DNA from: Myxococcus stipitatus
GTDB taxonomy: Bacteria > Myxococcota > Myxococcia > Myxococcales > Myxococcaceae
Length of the DNA stretch: 64,000 nt
Direction: 5' to 3'
Assembly: GCF_021412625.1 (NCBI RefSeq)
Contig: NZ_JAKCFI010000002.1
Span: 806,001-870,000 of the forward strand
The position numbers and the translations under genes are program-made. Under the pieces are notes generated by a model, which was not told where the DNA came from, ran no database searches, and was given only the letters and a program-made list of their open reading frames with translations. Positions 16,385 to 23,458 of this stretch are shown here, piece after piece; the stretch's first letter is position 1, and each line of letters opens with the position of its first letter.

Positions 16385-17545
16385 TCACTCCTGGGGAGTG
16401 CGTCCTCCGCGAGGGTGGATGACCTTGGCGAAGAACTTCTCGACGTGGGACTTCTCGGGCTGGAGGGTGTTCGCGGGCGAGGCCACGCTCATGCCGAGGG
16501 CGGCGGCGGGGCGCAGGCCCGAGACGAGGCCGGGTTTGATGTGGTGGCGCAGGTCGACCGCCACGTCTGTCTTCAAGTGCGTGCCCATTCCCGCGGCGGC
16601 CTGGACGTCCGCGGACTGCTTGAAGAAGCCATTCTCCAGCCCCACCCTTCCGCCCGCCTGGGCCGCCGCGCCCACCACCGCGCCTCCGGTGAACGAGCCG
16701 TGCAGCCGGCCCAGGTGTCCGCCCGCGGTGGCGTACGCGCCCGCCGTCGCGGCCGCGCCCACCTGGGCGGAGAGCATGGCCGTGGCCGTCTTCGGGTCCA
16801 CGCTGGCCACGCCCTCGGCGAAGGCCGTGGCGGAGGCCTTCGCCTCGCCCTTGATGTACCCGCCCACGTGGCGGTTGAAGTCGTGGCTGGCGCTCGCCGT
16901 GACACCGACTCCCGTCTCCGCCTTGGCCGTCAGCGCGGCCGTGTACGCGTGCGCGTTCGTGTCGAGCGACACGCCGGCCTGGGCCTGCGCCTTGAAGGTG
17001 TTGGCCTCGGCGGTGAGCTGGCCGCTCGTCACCCCCAGCCGGCCCGCGTGCGTCTTCTGCAGCTCGAAGGCGGCGTGCGGCCCGTTCACCTCGGCCTGGG
17101 CGGAGTAGTGGTGCACGCCATTGCCGCTGTGGCTCGTGGTGGAGGCCTGCATCGAGCCCACGTTGCCGCTCAGCATGCCCCCGCCGAAGGTGTCCTTCTG
17201 GAAGGGCTTGCCGGGCTTGTCGACCAGCACGTGCTGCGTGGCGGCCGGGGGCGCCGTGAGCTTGTTGTCACCGCCGCTCACCATCACCTCCGACGCCTGG
17301 CCCGTGCTCTTCTCCCAGGGGCTGTAGGGGAGGGCTCCCTCCGGCATGCCCCCGTGCTTGAGCGGCTTCGTCTCCGGGGCCTGGGAGGCGTTGGCGACGG
17401 GCGCGGTCGCCGCGGGCTTGGGCGTCGACGTGGAGGGCGCGCCAGCGGGGAGCGTGGCGGCGCGCGCCGGCGGCTTGGGCTGGGACTGCGTGGGGGCGGG
17501 CAGGGTCGCGGAGCGGGACAGCGTCTTGCCGATGCGGGGGGACAT
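16385..17545 (-). CDS. Ala/Gly-rich protein with Pro-rich N-terminus, possible secreted effector
   Basis: 386 residues. The start at ATG 17545 has GAGGAG 5 bases upstream. It begins MSPRIGKTLSRSATLPAP, followed by about 60 residues rich in Pro, Ala, Ser and Lys and no Sec signal. The middle and C-terminal parts (about 120-350) are full of small residues with regular polar interruptions, e.g. AQVGAAATAGAYATAGGHLG and GAVVGAAAQAGGRVG, giving glycine-zipper-like segments that could insert into membranes or form long repetitive sheets. The start M-x-x-R-I-G-(K/N)-x-x-S with a Pro-rich tail recurs in the YopT-like protein at 44715, suggesting a shared export or targeting signal. No family is recognised. 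Confidence 0.7.
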   Translation of the reverse strand: MSPRIGKTLSRSATLPAPTQSQPKPPARAATLPAGAPSTSTPKPAATAPVANASQAPETKPLKHGGMPEGALPYSPWEKSTGQASEVMVSGGDNKLTAPPAATQHVLVDKPGKPFQKDTFGGGMLSGNVGSMQASTTSHSGNGVHHYSAQAEVNGPHAAFELQKTHAGRLGVTSGQLTAEANTFKAQAQAGVSLDTNAHAYTAALTAKAETGVGVTASASHDFNRHVGGYIKGEAKASATAFAEGVASVDPKTATAMLSAQVGAAATAGAYATAGGHLGRLHGSFTGGAVVGAAAQAGGRVGLENGFFKQSADVQAAAGMGTHLKTDVAVDLRHHIKPGLVSGLRPAAALGMSVASPANTLQPEKSHVEKFFAKVIHPRGGRTPQE

Positions 17546-17693
17546 GGGGACTCCTCGTGAGGTGCGGCGGGGTCGGTCCGGCGATGCCATGTCCGTTTGC
17601 ACCCGACATGCCACTCCCATGTCGACACGTGTGGCCTGCGGGCCTTCATGATTTCGGGCGGTTGGCGACGAGCGGCCTGGGGCCAGCGGGTGT

Positions 17694-17719
17694 CCCCTGA
17701 TGTCTGGGGTCATCAGGGG
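17694..17719 (-). terminator. 9-bp perfect stem hairpin downstream of the aldo/keto reductase gene
   Basis: CCCCTGATG, loop TCTGGGGT, CATCAGGGG, about 70 bases past the reductase stop on the minus strand. A second small hairpin (CCCCTC-TCAC-GAGGGG, 17749-17764) is nearer the stop. Neither has a T run. Confidence 0.45.
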
Positions 17720-17787
17720 CATGGCCGCCGTCATCAGCCCGGGTGTCGCCCCTCTCACGAGGGGGGGAAGGTCGAGCGGAGCCCGCT

Positions 17788-18873
17788 TCAGTAGGGCTTG
17801 TCGCCCTTCACCAAGCCGAAGGGGGAGGGCGGCGCGAAGACGCCGTTCACCGTCGTCCCACCATTGTGGATGGCGGGGAACATGGGCTGCATGTTCTGGG
17901 GGAACCCGAAGGTCGGCTTCGTGAGCGCGTCGAGCTGGCGGAGCTGCTCGGCGGACAGCTTCACGTCGAGGGCGCCCACGTTGTCCTCCAGCTGCGACAG
18001 CCGCCGCGCGCCGATGATGGTCGAGCTCACGCCTGGCTGGGCCTGGACCCAGGCCAGCGCCACGCGCGCCACGGTGCTCCCGTTCTCGCGGGCGATGGCC
18101 TCGAGCGCGTCGACGAGGGCGTAGGTCTTCTCGTTCAGGAACGGCTCCAGGAACACGCCCCGGTCGCCCTTCTGCTGCCCGGCGTTCGCGCGGGTGTACT
18201 TGCCGCTGAGCGCGCCGCTCTTGAGCGGCGACCACGGGGTGATGCCCAGCCCGAGCTCGAGGGCCATGGGCACCAGCTCCTGTTCGACGCTGCGCTCGAG
18301 CAGGGAGTATTCGATCTGCAGGCCGACGAAGGCGGACCACCCCCGGAAGTGGGCCGTCACGTTGGCCTGGGCGATCTTCCACGCGGGCGTGTCCGAGACG
18401 CCGAGGTAGCGGACCTTGCCCGCGCGCACGAGGTCCTCGAGCGCCGCCATCGTCTCCTCGATGGGCGTGTGGACGTCCCAGTTGTGCAGCCAGTACAGGT
18501 CGATGTAGTCCGTCTGCAGCCGGCGGAGCGAGTTCTCGCAGGCCGCGACGACGGACTTGCGGCCGGAGCCACCGCCGTTCGGGTCCCCCGGGTAGAGGTT
18601 CCCGCTGAACTTCGTCGCGATGACCAGCCTGTCCCGCCGCGCCGGGTGGCGCCCGACATGGTCGCCGAGGATCTTCTCGGAGTGGCTCTTCGTGTAGAAG
18701 TTCGCGGTGTCGATGAAGTTGCCGCCGAGCTCGATGTACCGGTCGATGATTCGCTGGGACTCCTCGACGCTCGACCCCCAGCCGAGGTCTTCACCGAACG
18801 TCATGGCTCCGAGGCACAGCGGGCTCACTCGCAGGCCGGATCGGCCCAGCGTCACGTAGTGGTCTAACGGCAT
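17788..18873 (-). CDS. Aldo/keto reductase
   Basis: 361 residues, typical length. It reduces aldehydes or ketones with NADPH in an (alpha/beta)8 barrel. The catalytic tetrad is visible as Asp55 (NFIDTANFY), Tyr60, Lys88 (IATKFSG) and His130 (YWLHNWD). The cofactor-binding end contains SSTIIGARR and the preceding TPWSPLKSGALSGKY. These features match the NADP-dependent AKR group often annotated as YajO/Tas-like. A GGGAG ribosome site precedes the ATG. It diverges from a MarR-family gene with 92 bases between them, so the regulator probably controls it. The end is followed by hairpins. Confidence 0.95.
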   Translation of the reverse strand: MPLDHYVTLGRSGLRVSPLCLGAMTFGEDLGWGSSVEESQRIIDRYIELGGNFIDTANFYTKSHSEKILGDHVGRHPARRDRLVIATKFSGNLYPGDPNGGGSGRKSVVAACENSLRRLQTDYIDLYWLHNWDVHTPIEETMAALEDLVRAGKVRYLGVSDTPAWKIAQANVTAHFRGWSAFVGLQIEYSLLERSVEQELVPMALELGLGITPWSPLKSGALSGKYTRANAGQQKGDRGVFLEPFLNEKTYALVDALEAIARENGSTVARVALAWVQAQPGVSSTIIGARRLSQLEDNVGALDVKLSAEQLRQLDALTKPTFGFPQNMQPMFPAIHNGGTTVNGVFAPPSPFGLVKGDKPY

Positions 18874-18910
18874 GGTGGGCTCCCAGGGGTGCTACATTGT
18901 GAGGACGACG

Positions 18911-18950
18911 AATTAGTTCAATCTGGAACTTGGTTAATGTTGAATCAATT
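18911..18950. promoter_or_regulatory. Candidate MarR operator between divergent genes
   Basis: AATTAGTTCAA (18911-18921) and TTGAATCAATT (18940-18950) form an 11-bp inverted repeat with two mismatches. Inside lies a tighter dyad AGTTC-N6-GAACT. This is the most AT-rich stretch for several kb and lies in the shared promoter region of the reductase and the MarR gene. Confidence 0.5.
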
Positions 18951-18965
18951 TCCACGCAAGGAGCC

Positions 18966-19373
18966 ATGTCGAAAATCGACCCGGCGAGGATCTGGTCGCT
19001 CAACCACCGGCTGCTGATGTCGGTGATTTCCAGCGTCGCCTCCGACATCACCGCGTTGGGCCTCGAGACGAAGGAGTTGTTCGTCCTCGCGGAGGTGGAC
19101 GCGCATCCGTACCCGGCCGAGCTGGCGGCGGCTCTCTCCATGCCCAAGCCCTCGGTGACGCTGTATGTGAAGCGGCTCGAGGCCGCGGGCTTCCTGCGTC
19201 GTGAAATTGACACCGCGGACCTGCGGCGGCACCGGCTGCTGCTGACCTCGGCTGGTCGCAAGGTGATGCAGCAGGGCACCGCGCTGCTCTCGGAGGCCTT
19301 CGGCGCGAGGCTCGGGCGCCTGAGCGCCGCGCAGCAGGCGGAGCTGCGAGCCCTCTTGGAGAAGATGAGCTGA
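18966..19373 (+). CDS. MarR family transcriptional regulator
   Basis: 135 residues. ATG 18966 is chosen because AAGGAG lies 2-3 bases upstream of GCC-ATG; a TTG at 18930 would fall inside the operator region. The winged helix is visible: HPYPAELAAALSMPKPSVTL (recognition helix) followed by VKRLEAAGFLRREIDTADLR and HRLLLTSAG, the R-x-x-x-x-x-D-x-R wing and L-T-x-x-G motif of MarR proteins. Flanking helices provide the dimer interface. It diverges from the aldo/keto reductase and probably represses both genes until a ligand binds. Confidence 0.9.
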   Translation: MSKIDPARIWSLNHRLLMSVISSVASDITALGLETKELFVLAEVDAHPYPAELAAALSMPKPSVTLYVKRLEAAGFLRREIDTADLRRHRLLLTSAGRKVMQQGTALLSEAFGARLGRLSAAQQAELRALLEKMS

Positions 19374-19421
19374 GCGTCCGCCCCCAGGGGAGGGCGCGGG
19401 CCTTCCTCCGGGTGCGTGGGC

Positions 19422-20054
19422 CTACCGCGCGCGCGCGGGCCGGCGTGCGCGGACCCCGGCCAGGAGCAGCTCCACGCCGAACGCGAAGCGCGCGTCGAAG
19501 TCCGGGTCGACCAGGGCCTCCACCGCGCGGGCCACATGGGGAAAGCGAGGCGTGGCGAGGGCCCGCATCCGCTCCGCCAGGGGCGGCTCCTGCGCGTCTC
19601 GCGCGCCGAAGGACTGCTCCTCGATGGTGAAGCCGAGGACGTAGTCGAGCAGCGTGAAGGTCGCCCAGGCCGCGTCCTTGGAGGACAGGCCCGCCTGCGC
19701 CAGCGCTTCCATGACCCATTCGCTGACGCGGAACGTGTTCTCCGACGCGACGACCGTCCCGGCGAACACGCGGGCCGCGTCGCGGTGGCTCAGGAACGCG
19801 CGCCGCAGCTGGCCCGCCACGTCCTTCACCACCGCCTCCCAGCTCCGCCCCGGGGGGCGCTCGAGCCCTACGTCATCCAGCAGCGCGTCCGCCATCGTGT
19901 CCAGGAGCGCCTGCTTGCTCGGGAAGTGCCAGTAGAGCGACGGGGCCTGGATGGCGAGCGCCTGCGCCAGCGAGCGCATCGTCAACCCCTCCACGCCCAC
20001 CTCATCCACCAGCGTCCATGCCGCCTGGACCACCTGCTCCTTCTGGATGCGCAT
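19422..20054 (-). CDS. TetR family repressor
   Basis: 210 residues. ATG 20054 has GAGGG upstream. The N-terminus MRIQKEQVVQAAWTLVDEVG with the helix-turn-helix SLAQALAIQAPSLYWHFPSK is a canonical TetR domain, and the rest matches the larger ligand-binding domain of the tetracycline-repressor-like subgroup (TetR_C). It is divergent from the FAD monooxygenase gene, with two palindromic operators in the 89 bases between them. That is the same layout as tetR/tetA or tetR/tetX-type pairs, so the inducing ligand is probably the substrate of the monooxygenase. Autorepression is expected. Confidence 0.92.
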   Translation of the reverse strand: MRIQKEQVVQAAWTLVDEVGVEGLTMRSLAQALAIQAPSLYWHFPSKQALLDTMADALLDDVGLERPPGRSWEAVVKDVAGQLRRAFLSHRDAARVFAGTVVASENTFRVSEWVMEALAQAGLSSKDAAWATFTLLDYVLGFTIEEQSFGARDAQEPPLAERMRALATPRFPHVARAVEALVDPDFDARFAFGVELLLAGVRARRPARAR

Positions 20055-20088
20055 GCGCCCTCGATACCCCGTCGTCTTGACGCCCCAA

Positions 20089-20123
20089 TCTAACGCCGTT
20101 AGATGAAAACTAACAACGTTAGA
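20089..20123. promoter_or_regulatory. Two tandem TetR-type operators
   Basis: TCTAACGCCGTTAGA (20089-20103) and ACTAACAACGTTAGA (20109-20123) are both 15-mers built on CTAAC-N3-GTTAG, with centres 20 bp (about two turns) apart. They lie between the divergent tetR-like and monooxygenase genes and resemble operators bound by TetR proteins. The second ends about 20 bases before the monooxygenase start codon. Confidence 0.8.
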
Positions 20124-20143
20124 TTCTCGCTGGGAGGCAGGAC

Positions 20144-21613
20144 ATGGAGCGGGTGGTCGAAGTCGCGGTCGTGGGCGGGGGCCCCACGGGATGGATGGTG
20201 GCGTGCGAGCTGGCGCTGGCGGGCGTGAAGGTGTGCGTCCTCGAGCGCCGCGAGGAGCCGGTGCGGGAGTCACGTGCCCTGACGATGCATCCGCGTTCCT
20301 TGGAGGCGCTCGCGCTGCGGGGCATGGAGGCGCGGTTCCTCGAGCGTGGGCGCCCGCTGCCCACCGGCCACTTCGGCCTGCTGGACACGCGGCTGGACTT
20401 CTCCAGCCTCGACACGACGTTCCGCTACACCCTGTATCTGCCCCAGGCCCTCACCGAGGCCTTGCTCGCGGAGCATGCCCAGGGGTTGGGCGTGGACATC
20501 GCGAGAGGCCACGTCGTGGAGTCGCTGCGCCAGGACGAAGAGGGCGTGTCCCTGGAGGGGAGCGCGAAGGGCGCTCGTTTCCGTTGCCGGGCCCGGTATG
20601 TCGTGGGCGCGGATGGCGCGCGCAGCGCCGTGCGGCAGCTGGCGGGCATCGCCTTTCCGGGAACGGAGACCCGCCGGACGTCGATGCTGGGGGATGTCAG
20701 GCTGGAGCGACCTCCGGCCACGCCGTTCCTGGCGCTGAACAACGCGCGTGGCAACGCGGTCGTCGTGCCTCTGGGGGAAGGGCTGTACCGCGCCATCGTC
20801 ACGGACGCGGAGCGCGAGCGCGCGCCGCTGCGCGAGCCGTTGTCCCTGGACGAGCTGCGCGAGAGCCTCACGCGCGTGGCGGGCTCCGACTTCGGCATGC
20901 GAGGGCCCGAGTGGCTCTCCCGCTTCGGCGACGAGACCCGGTTGGCGGAGCATTACCGCCAGGGGCGGGTGCTGCTCGCCGGCGACGCGGCGCACATGCA
21001 CTACCCGGCCGGAGGCCAGGGGCTCAACGTCGGTCTCCAGGACGCGATGAACCTGGGCTGGAAGCTGGCCACCGTGCTGCGCGAGGGCGCGCCGCACGCG
21101 CTGCTGGACAGCTACCACCGGGAGCGGCACCCCGTGGGCCGGGCCCTGCTGGACAACACGCAGGCGCAGTCCGCGCTCATGGGATTCACCCCGGAGGTCC
21201 TCGCCCTGAGGGAGTTGATGAACGGGCTGCTGCGCCTGCCCTCCGTCAACCAGCGCCTCGCCGAGCACCTCGGGGGCCTGGATGTGACGTGCCCGGAGGC
21301 CCTCGTCCCCGCGCCGGCCCCGGGGGACCTGCCGGGATGGTCGGGACGCAGACTCCCCGACTGGACGCTGCGGCTCGTCGATGGAAGCCAGCGCTCGCTC
21401 TACTCGGGCCTCCATGCTGGCCACTGGTTGTGGCTCCATGCCAGCCACGTCGCCGCGCCGCCCTCCCACTGGGAGCCGGTGCCGGGATGGAGACCGCGCT
21501 TGAACGTCCTGGCGCTGGGGCGCGCCGCTGACACCGAGCCCCTGCACGGCGTGGATGGCTTGCTCGTCCGTCCGGATGGACACGTGGCCTGGGCCTGGGC
21601 GACCTCCCGGTGA
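20144..21613 (+). CDS. FAD-dependent aromatic monooxygenase (PHBH/TetX/RdmE type)
   Basis: 489 residues. The N-terminal FAD site VAVVGGGPTGWMVACELA, the mid-sequence VVGADGARSAVR (DG motif) and the GD motif LLAGDAAHMHYPAGGQGLN are all present and well placed. The C-terminal 120 residues form the thioredoxin-like tail usual in the polyketide and rifampicin hydroxylase subgroup. It would hydroxylate an aromatic or polyketide compound with NAD(P)H and oxygen. Such enzymes can inactivate antibiotics, but substrate cannot be read from sequence. GGGAGG is placed 6 bases before the ATG. Expression is probably held by the TetR-type operators just upstream. The next gene (AhpD-like) has its own ECF41-type promoter. 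Confidence 0.93.
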   Translation: MERVVEVAVVGGGPTGWMVACELALAGVKVCVLERREEPVRESRALTMHPRSLEALALRGMEARFLERGRPLPTGHFGLLDTRLDFSSLDTTFRYTLYLPQALTEALLAEHAQGLGVDIARGHVVESLRQDEEGVSLEGSAKGARFRCRARYVVGADGARSAVRQLAGIAFPGTETRRTSMLGDVRLERPPATPFLALNNARGNAVVVPLGEGLYRAIVTDAERERAPLREPLSLDELRESLTRVAGSDFGMRGPEWLSRFGDETRLAEHYRQGRVLLAGDAAHMHYPAGGQGLNVGLQDAMNLGWKLATVLREGAPHALLDSYHRERHPVGRALLDNTQAQSALMGFTPEVLALRELMNGLLRLPSVNQRLAEHLGGLDVTCPEALVPAPAPGDLPGWSGRRLPDWTLRLVDGSQRSLYSGLHAGHWLWLHASHVAAPPSHWEPVPGWRPRLNVLALGRAADTEPLHGVDGLLVRPDGHVAWAWATSR

Positions 21614-21685
21614 GGTGGCGAGGACGGATGGCGCATCTTCGGTGACCTGGTTCGCGGAGACCTCGGGCATGGGGCCTGGGGCGCC

Positions 21686-21711
21686 TGTCACGGGCGCAAG
21701 GGTCGCGCGTC
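21686..21711 (+). promoter_or_regulatory. ECF41-type promoter for the AhpD-like gene
   Basis: TGTCACG (21686-21692), 15 bases, CGTC (21708-21711). This agrees with the reported ECF41 promoter TGTCACA-N16-CGTC within one position and one base. The predicted transcription start is about 25 bases before ATG 21743. The same two boxes precede the ECF41 sigma gene on the other strand (23131-23157). Confidence 0.75.
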
Positions 21712-21742
21712 TTTCTGGGTGAACTCTTCAGGAGCGCATCCC

Positions 21743-22228
21743 ATGCAGACACCGCGAAGCGACACGTCACACCCCCGACCGCGTCTGGACATCGCCCGGC
21801 TCGCCCCCGCGCCCTACCGGGCCTTCCTCGCGGTGGACACCGCGCTGCGGGAGGGCCCGCTCGACCCGCGCATCCGTGAGTTGGTGAAGATTCGCGCCTC
21901 GCAGCACAACGGCTGCGTCCTGTGCGTGGACAGGCATGTGCGCGAGGCGCGCCATCTGGGGGAGTCCGAGGACCGACTCCACCAGGTCGTCGTCTGGCGC
22001 GAATCCCTGCTCTTCAGCGACGCGGAGCGGGCCGCGCTCGCCTACACCGAGGCCGCGACCCTGTTGGGCCCGGAGGGCGTGCCGGACGGAGTGTGGGAGG
22101 CGGCGCGAGCGGCGTTCGACGAGGCGTCGCTCGCGGCGCTGGTCGCGCAGGTGGCGCTCATCAACGCGCTGAACCGCATCGCCGTCCCCCTGCGCACGCC
22201 GCCAGGAACCCCGACTCACATGAGGTGA
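21743..22228 (+). CDS. Carboxymuconolactone-decarboxylase family protein (AhpD-like)
   Basis: 161 residues. ATG 21743 follows AGGAG by 8 bases. The hallmark AhpD core E-L-V-K-I-R-A-S-Q-x-N-G-C-V-L-C-V-D-x-H is present, including the CxxC pair and following His that carry peroxidatic or disulfide chemistry. Helical regions around it match the CMD fold. It is a frequent partner of ECF41 sigma factors (the 'COE' set of carboxymuconolactone decarboxylases, oxidoreductases and epimerases), and its promoter matches the ECF41 consensus. Its last 13 bases overlap the end of the convergent sigma gene, so the two may interfere with each other's transcription. Confidence 0.93.
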   Translation: MQTPRSDTSHPRPRLDIARLAPAPYRAFLAVDTALREGPLDPRIRELVKIRASQHNGCVLCVDRHVREARHLGESEDRLHQVVVWRESLLFSDAERAALAYTEAATLLGPEGVPDGVWEAARAAFDEASLAALVAQVALINALNRIAVPLRTPPGTPTHMR

Positions 22229-23112
22229 ATGGCATCTCGCAGGAGCCGCTGCAGCTTGTCGGGGTTGAGCACCCGATAGATGGCGCGGATGTGCTCTCCG
22301 TCCACGTCGAGCATCGTGGCATGGAAGAGCGCACCTTCGCGGAAGGTGAGCACGGCGGCCTGGCCGTTGAGCTGCACGATGCGGTGAACCATCGTGCCGT
22401 GCAGCTTCTGCCGCAGCCCGAGCAGCATCCGGATGATGCGCTCGGCGCCCTCGATGCGCCTGCGCGCGGCATAGGCCTTCCCGCCGCCGTCACTGGTGTA
22501 GGTCACCCCGGGCGCGAGCATCGAGACCAGCGCCGCCTGGTCGCCGGTGTGGAGCGCGGAGAGGAAGCGCCTCAGGAGCTGCTCGTTCACCTCGGGCGGG
22601 GCGGGGAGGCGCGGACGTCCCTCCCGCACCCGCTCACGCGCGCGGTGTACCAGCTGTCGCACCGCGGGCTCGCTGCGCCCCAACACGCGCGCCAGCGTCG
22701 CGTACTCCTCGTCGAACACCTCTCGCAGCAAGAAGGCCACGCGCTCTTCGGGTTTCAATGACTCGAGCAGTACCAGCAGCGCGACCGAGAGGTCGGAGGC
22801 CTGCTCCGCGGCCTGGGCCGGAGTGGGCACTCCGGTCAATACGGGCTCGGGCAGCCAGGGGCCGTCGTAGGCGGCGCGCTCGGTGGCTGCGCGGCGCAGC
22901 CGGTCCATCGCGAGCCGGCTCACCACCGTGACCAGCCACGCCTCGGGGCTCTGGATGTCCCGCGGGTCCTCTTGGTGCCAGCGCAGGTAGGCCTCCTGCA
23001 CCACGTCTTCGGCGGGGGCCAGCTCTCCGAGCATCCGGTAGGCGAGCCCGAGCAGTCTCGGGCGGTGGCGCTGGAGCTCTTCGGACGGCGGAGGGGGGCG
23101 GAGCGCAATCAT
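22216..23112 (-). CDS. ECF41-type (SigJ-like) RNA polymerase sigma factor with SnoaL-like C-terminal domain
   Basis: 298 residues. Region 2 (HRPRLLGLAYRMLGELAPAE, then DVVQEAYLRW) and region 4 (LESLKPEERVAFLLREVFD with the EPAVRQLVHRARERV recognition helix) are typical. A fused C-terminal domain of about 110 residues (LLRRFLSALHTGDQAALVSM to the end) resembles SnoaL/NTF2 and carries the NPDKL motif that marks ECF41. In this group that domain replaces a separate anti-sigma factor and controls activity. The start is set at ATG 23112 because the gene's own promoter -10 lies at 23131-23134; a longer reading from 23148 would begin upstream of it. Convergent with its probable target gene at 21743. 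Confidence 0.93.
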   Translation of the reverse strand: MIALRPPPPSEELQRHRPRLLGLAYRMLGELAPAEDVVQEAYLRWHQEDPRDIQSPEAWLVTVVSRLAMDRLRRAATERAAYDGPWLPEPVLTGVPTPAQAAEQASDLSVALLVLLESLKPEERVAFLLREVFDEEYATLARVLGRSEPAVRQLVHRARERVREGRPRLPAPPEVNEQLLRRFLSALHTGDQAALVSMLAPGVTYTSDGGGKAYAARRRIEGAERIIRMLLGLRQKLHGTMVHRIVQLNGQAAVLTFREGALFHATMLDVDGEHIRAIYRVLNPDKLQRLLRDAIHLM

Positions 23113-23130
23113 GGTCATCCTGGCGCGTAA

Positions 23131-23157
23131 GACGCTCGAGCCTCCCACCCCGTGACA
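23131..23157 (-). promoter_or_regulatory. ECF41-type promoter for the sigma gene (autoregulation)
   Basis: On the minus strand TGTCACG (23157-23151), 16 bases, CGTC (23134-23131), an almost exact ECF41 promoter. The start codon lies about 19 bases past the -10, giving a very short leader. Together with the copy at 21686-21711 it suggests that this sigma factor activates its own gene and the AhpD-like gene. Confidence 0.75.
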
Positions 23158-23458
23158 GGCCGGGCTTCACCGGGCGGGGCACGGTCCCCGCGCGCCTCCC
23201 ACCTCTCGTCCATGGTCGCGGCCGATGCAAGGGGCGAGGTGTCCGCGCCTCGTGGCGGCGCGATGCGGCATCGTCTGCCGCGGAGGCCCGCGTCCCCTGC
23301 GCCCCGACGGCGTCGTGCCCGAGGGTATCGAGGCCCAGGCCGGGATTCAGGCTCCCACGTGAGCTCCTGGCGGGGAAATCGTGACGTTCCTCGGTGCCCC
23401 GGAAATCGCGACGCGCGCCGGGCGTTGTGGAGGCAGGCCCTTGTCTTGGAGCGCACGC

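Noticed and set aside
23381..23458. Longer N-terminus for the M28 peptidase
   Set aside because: It would bury the clear signal peptide at ATG 23459 and lacks a ribosome site.
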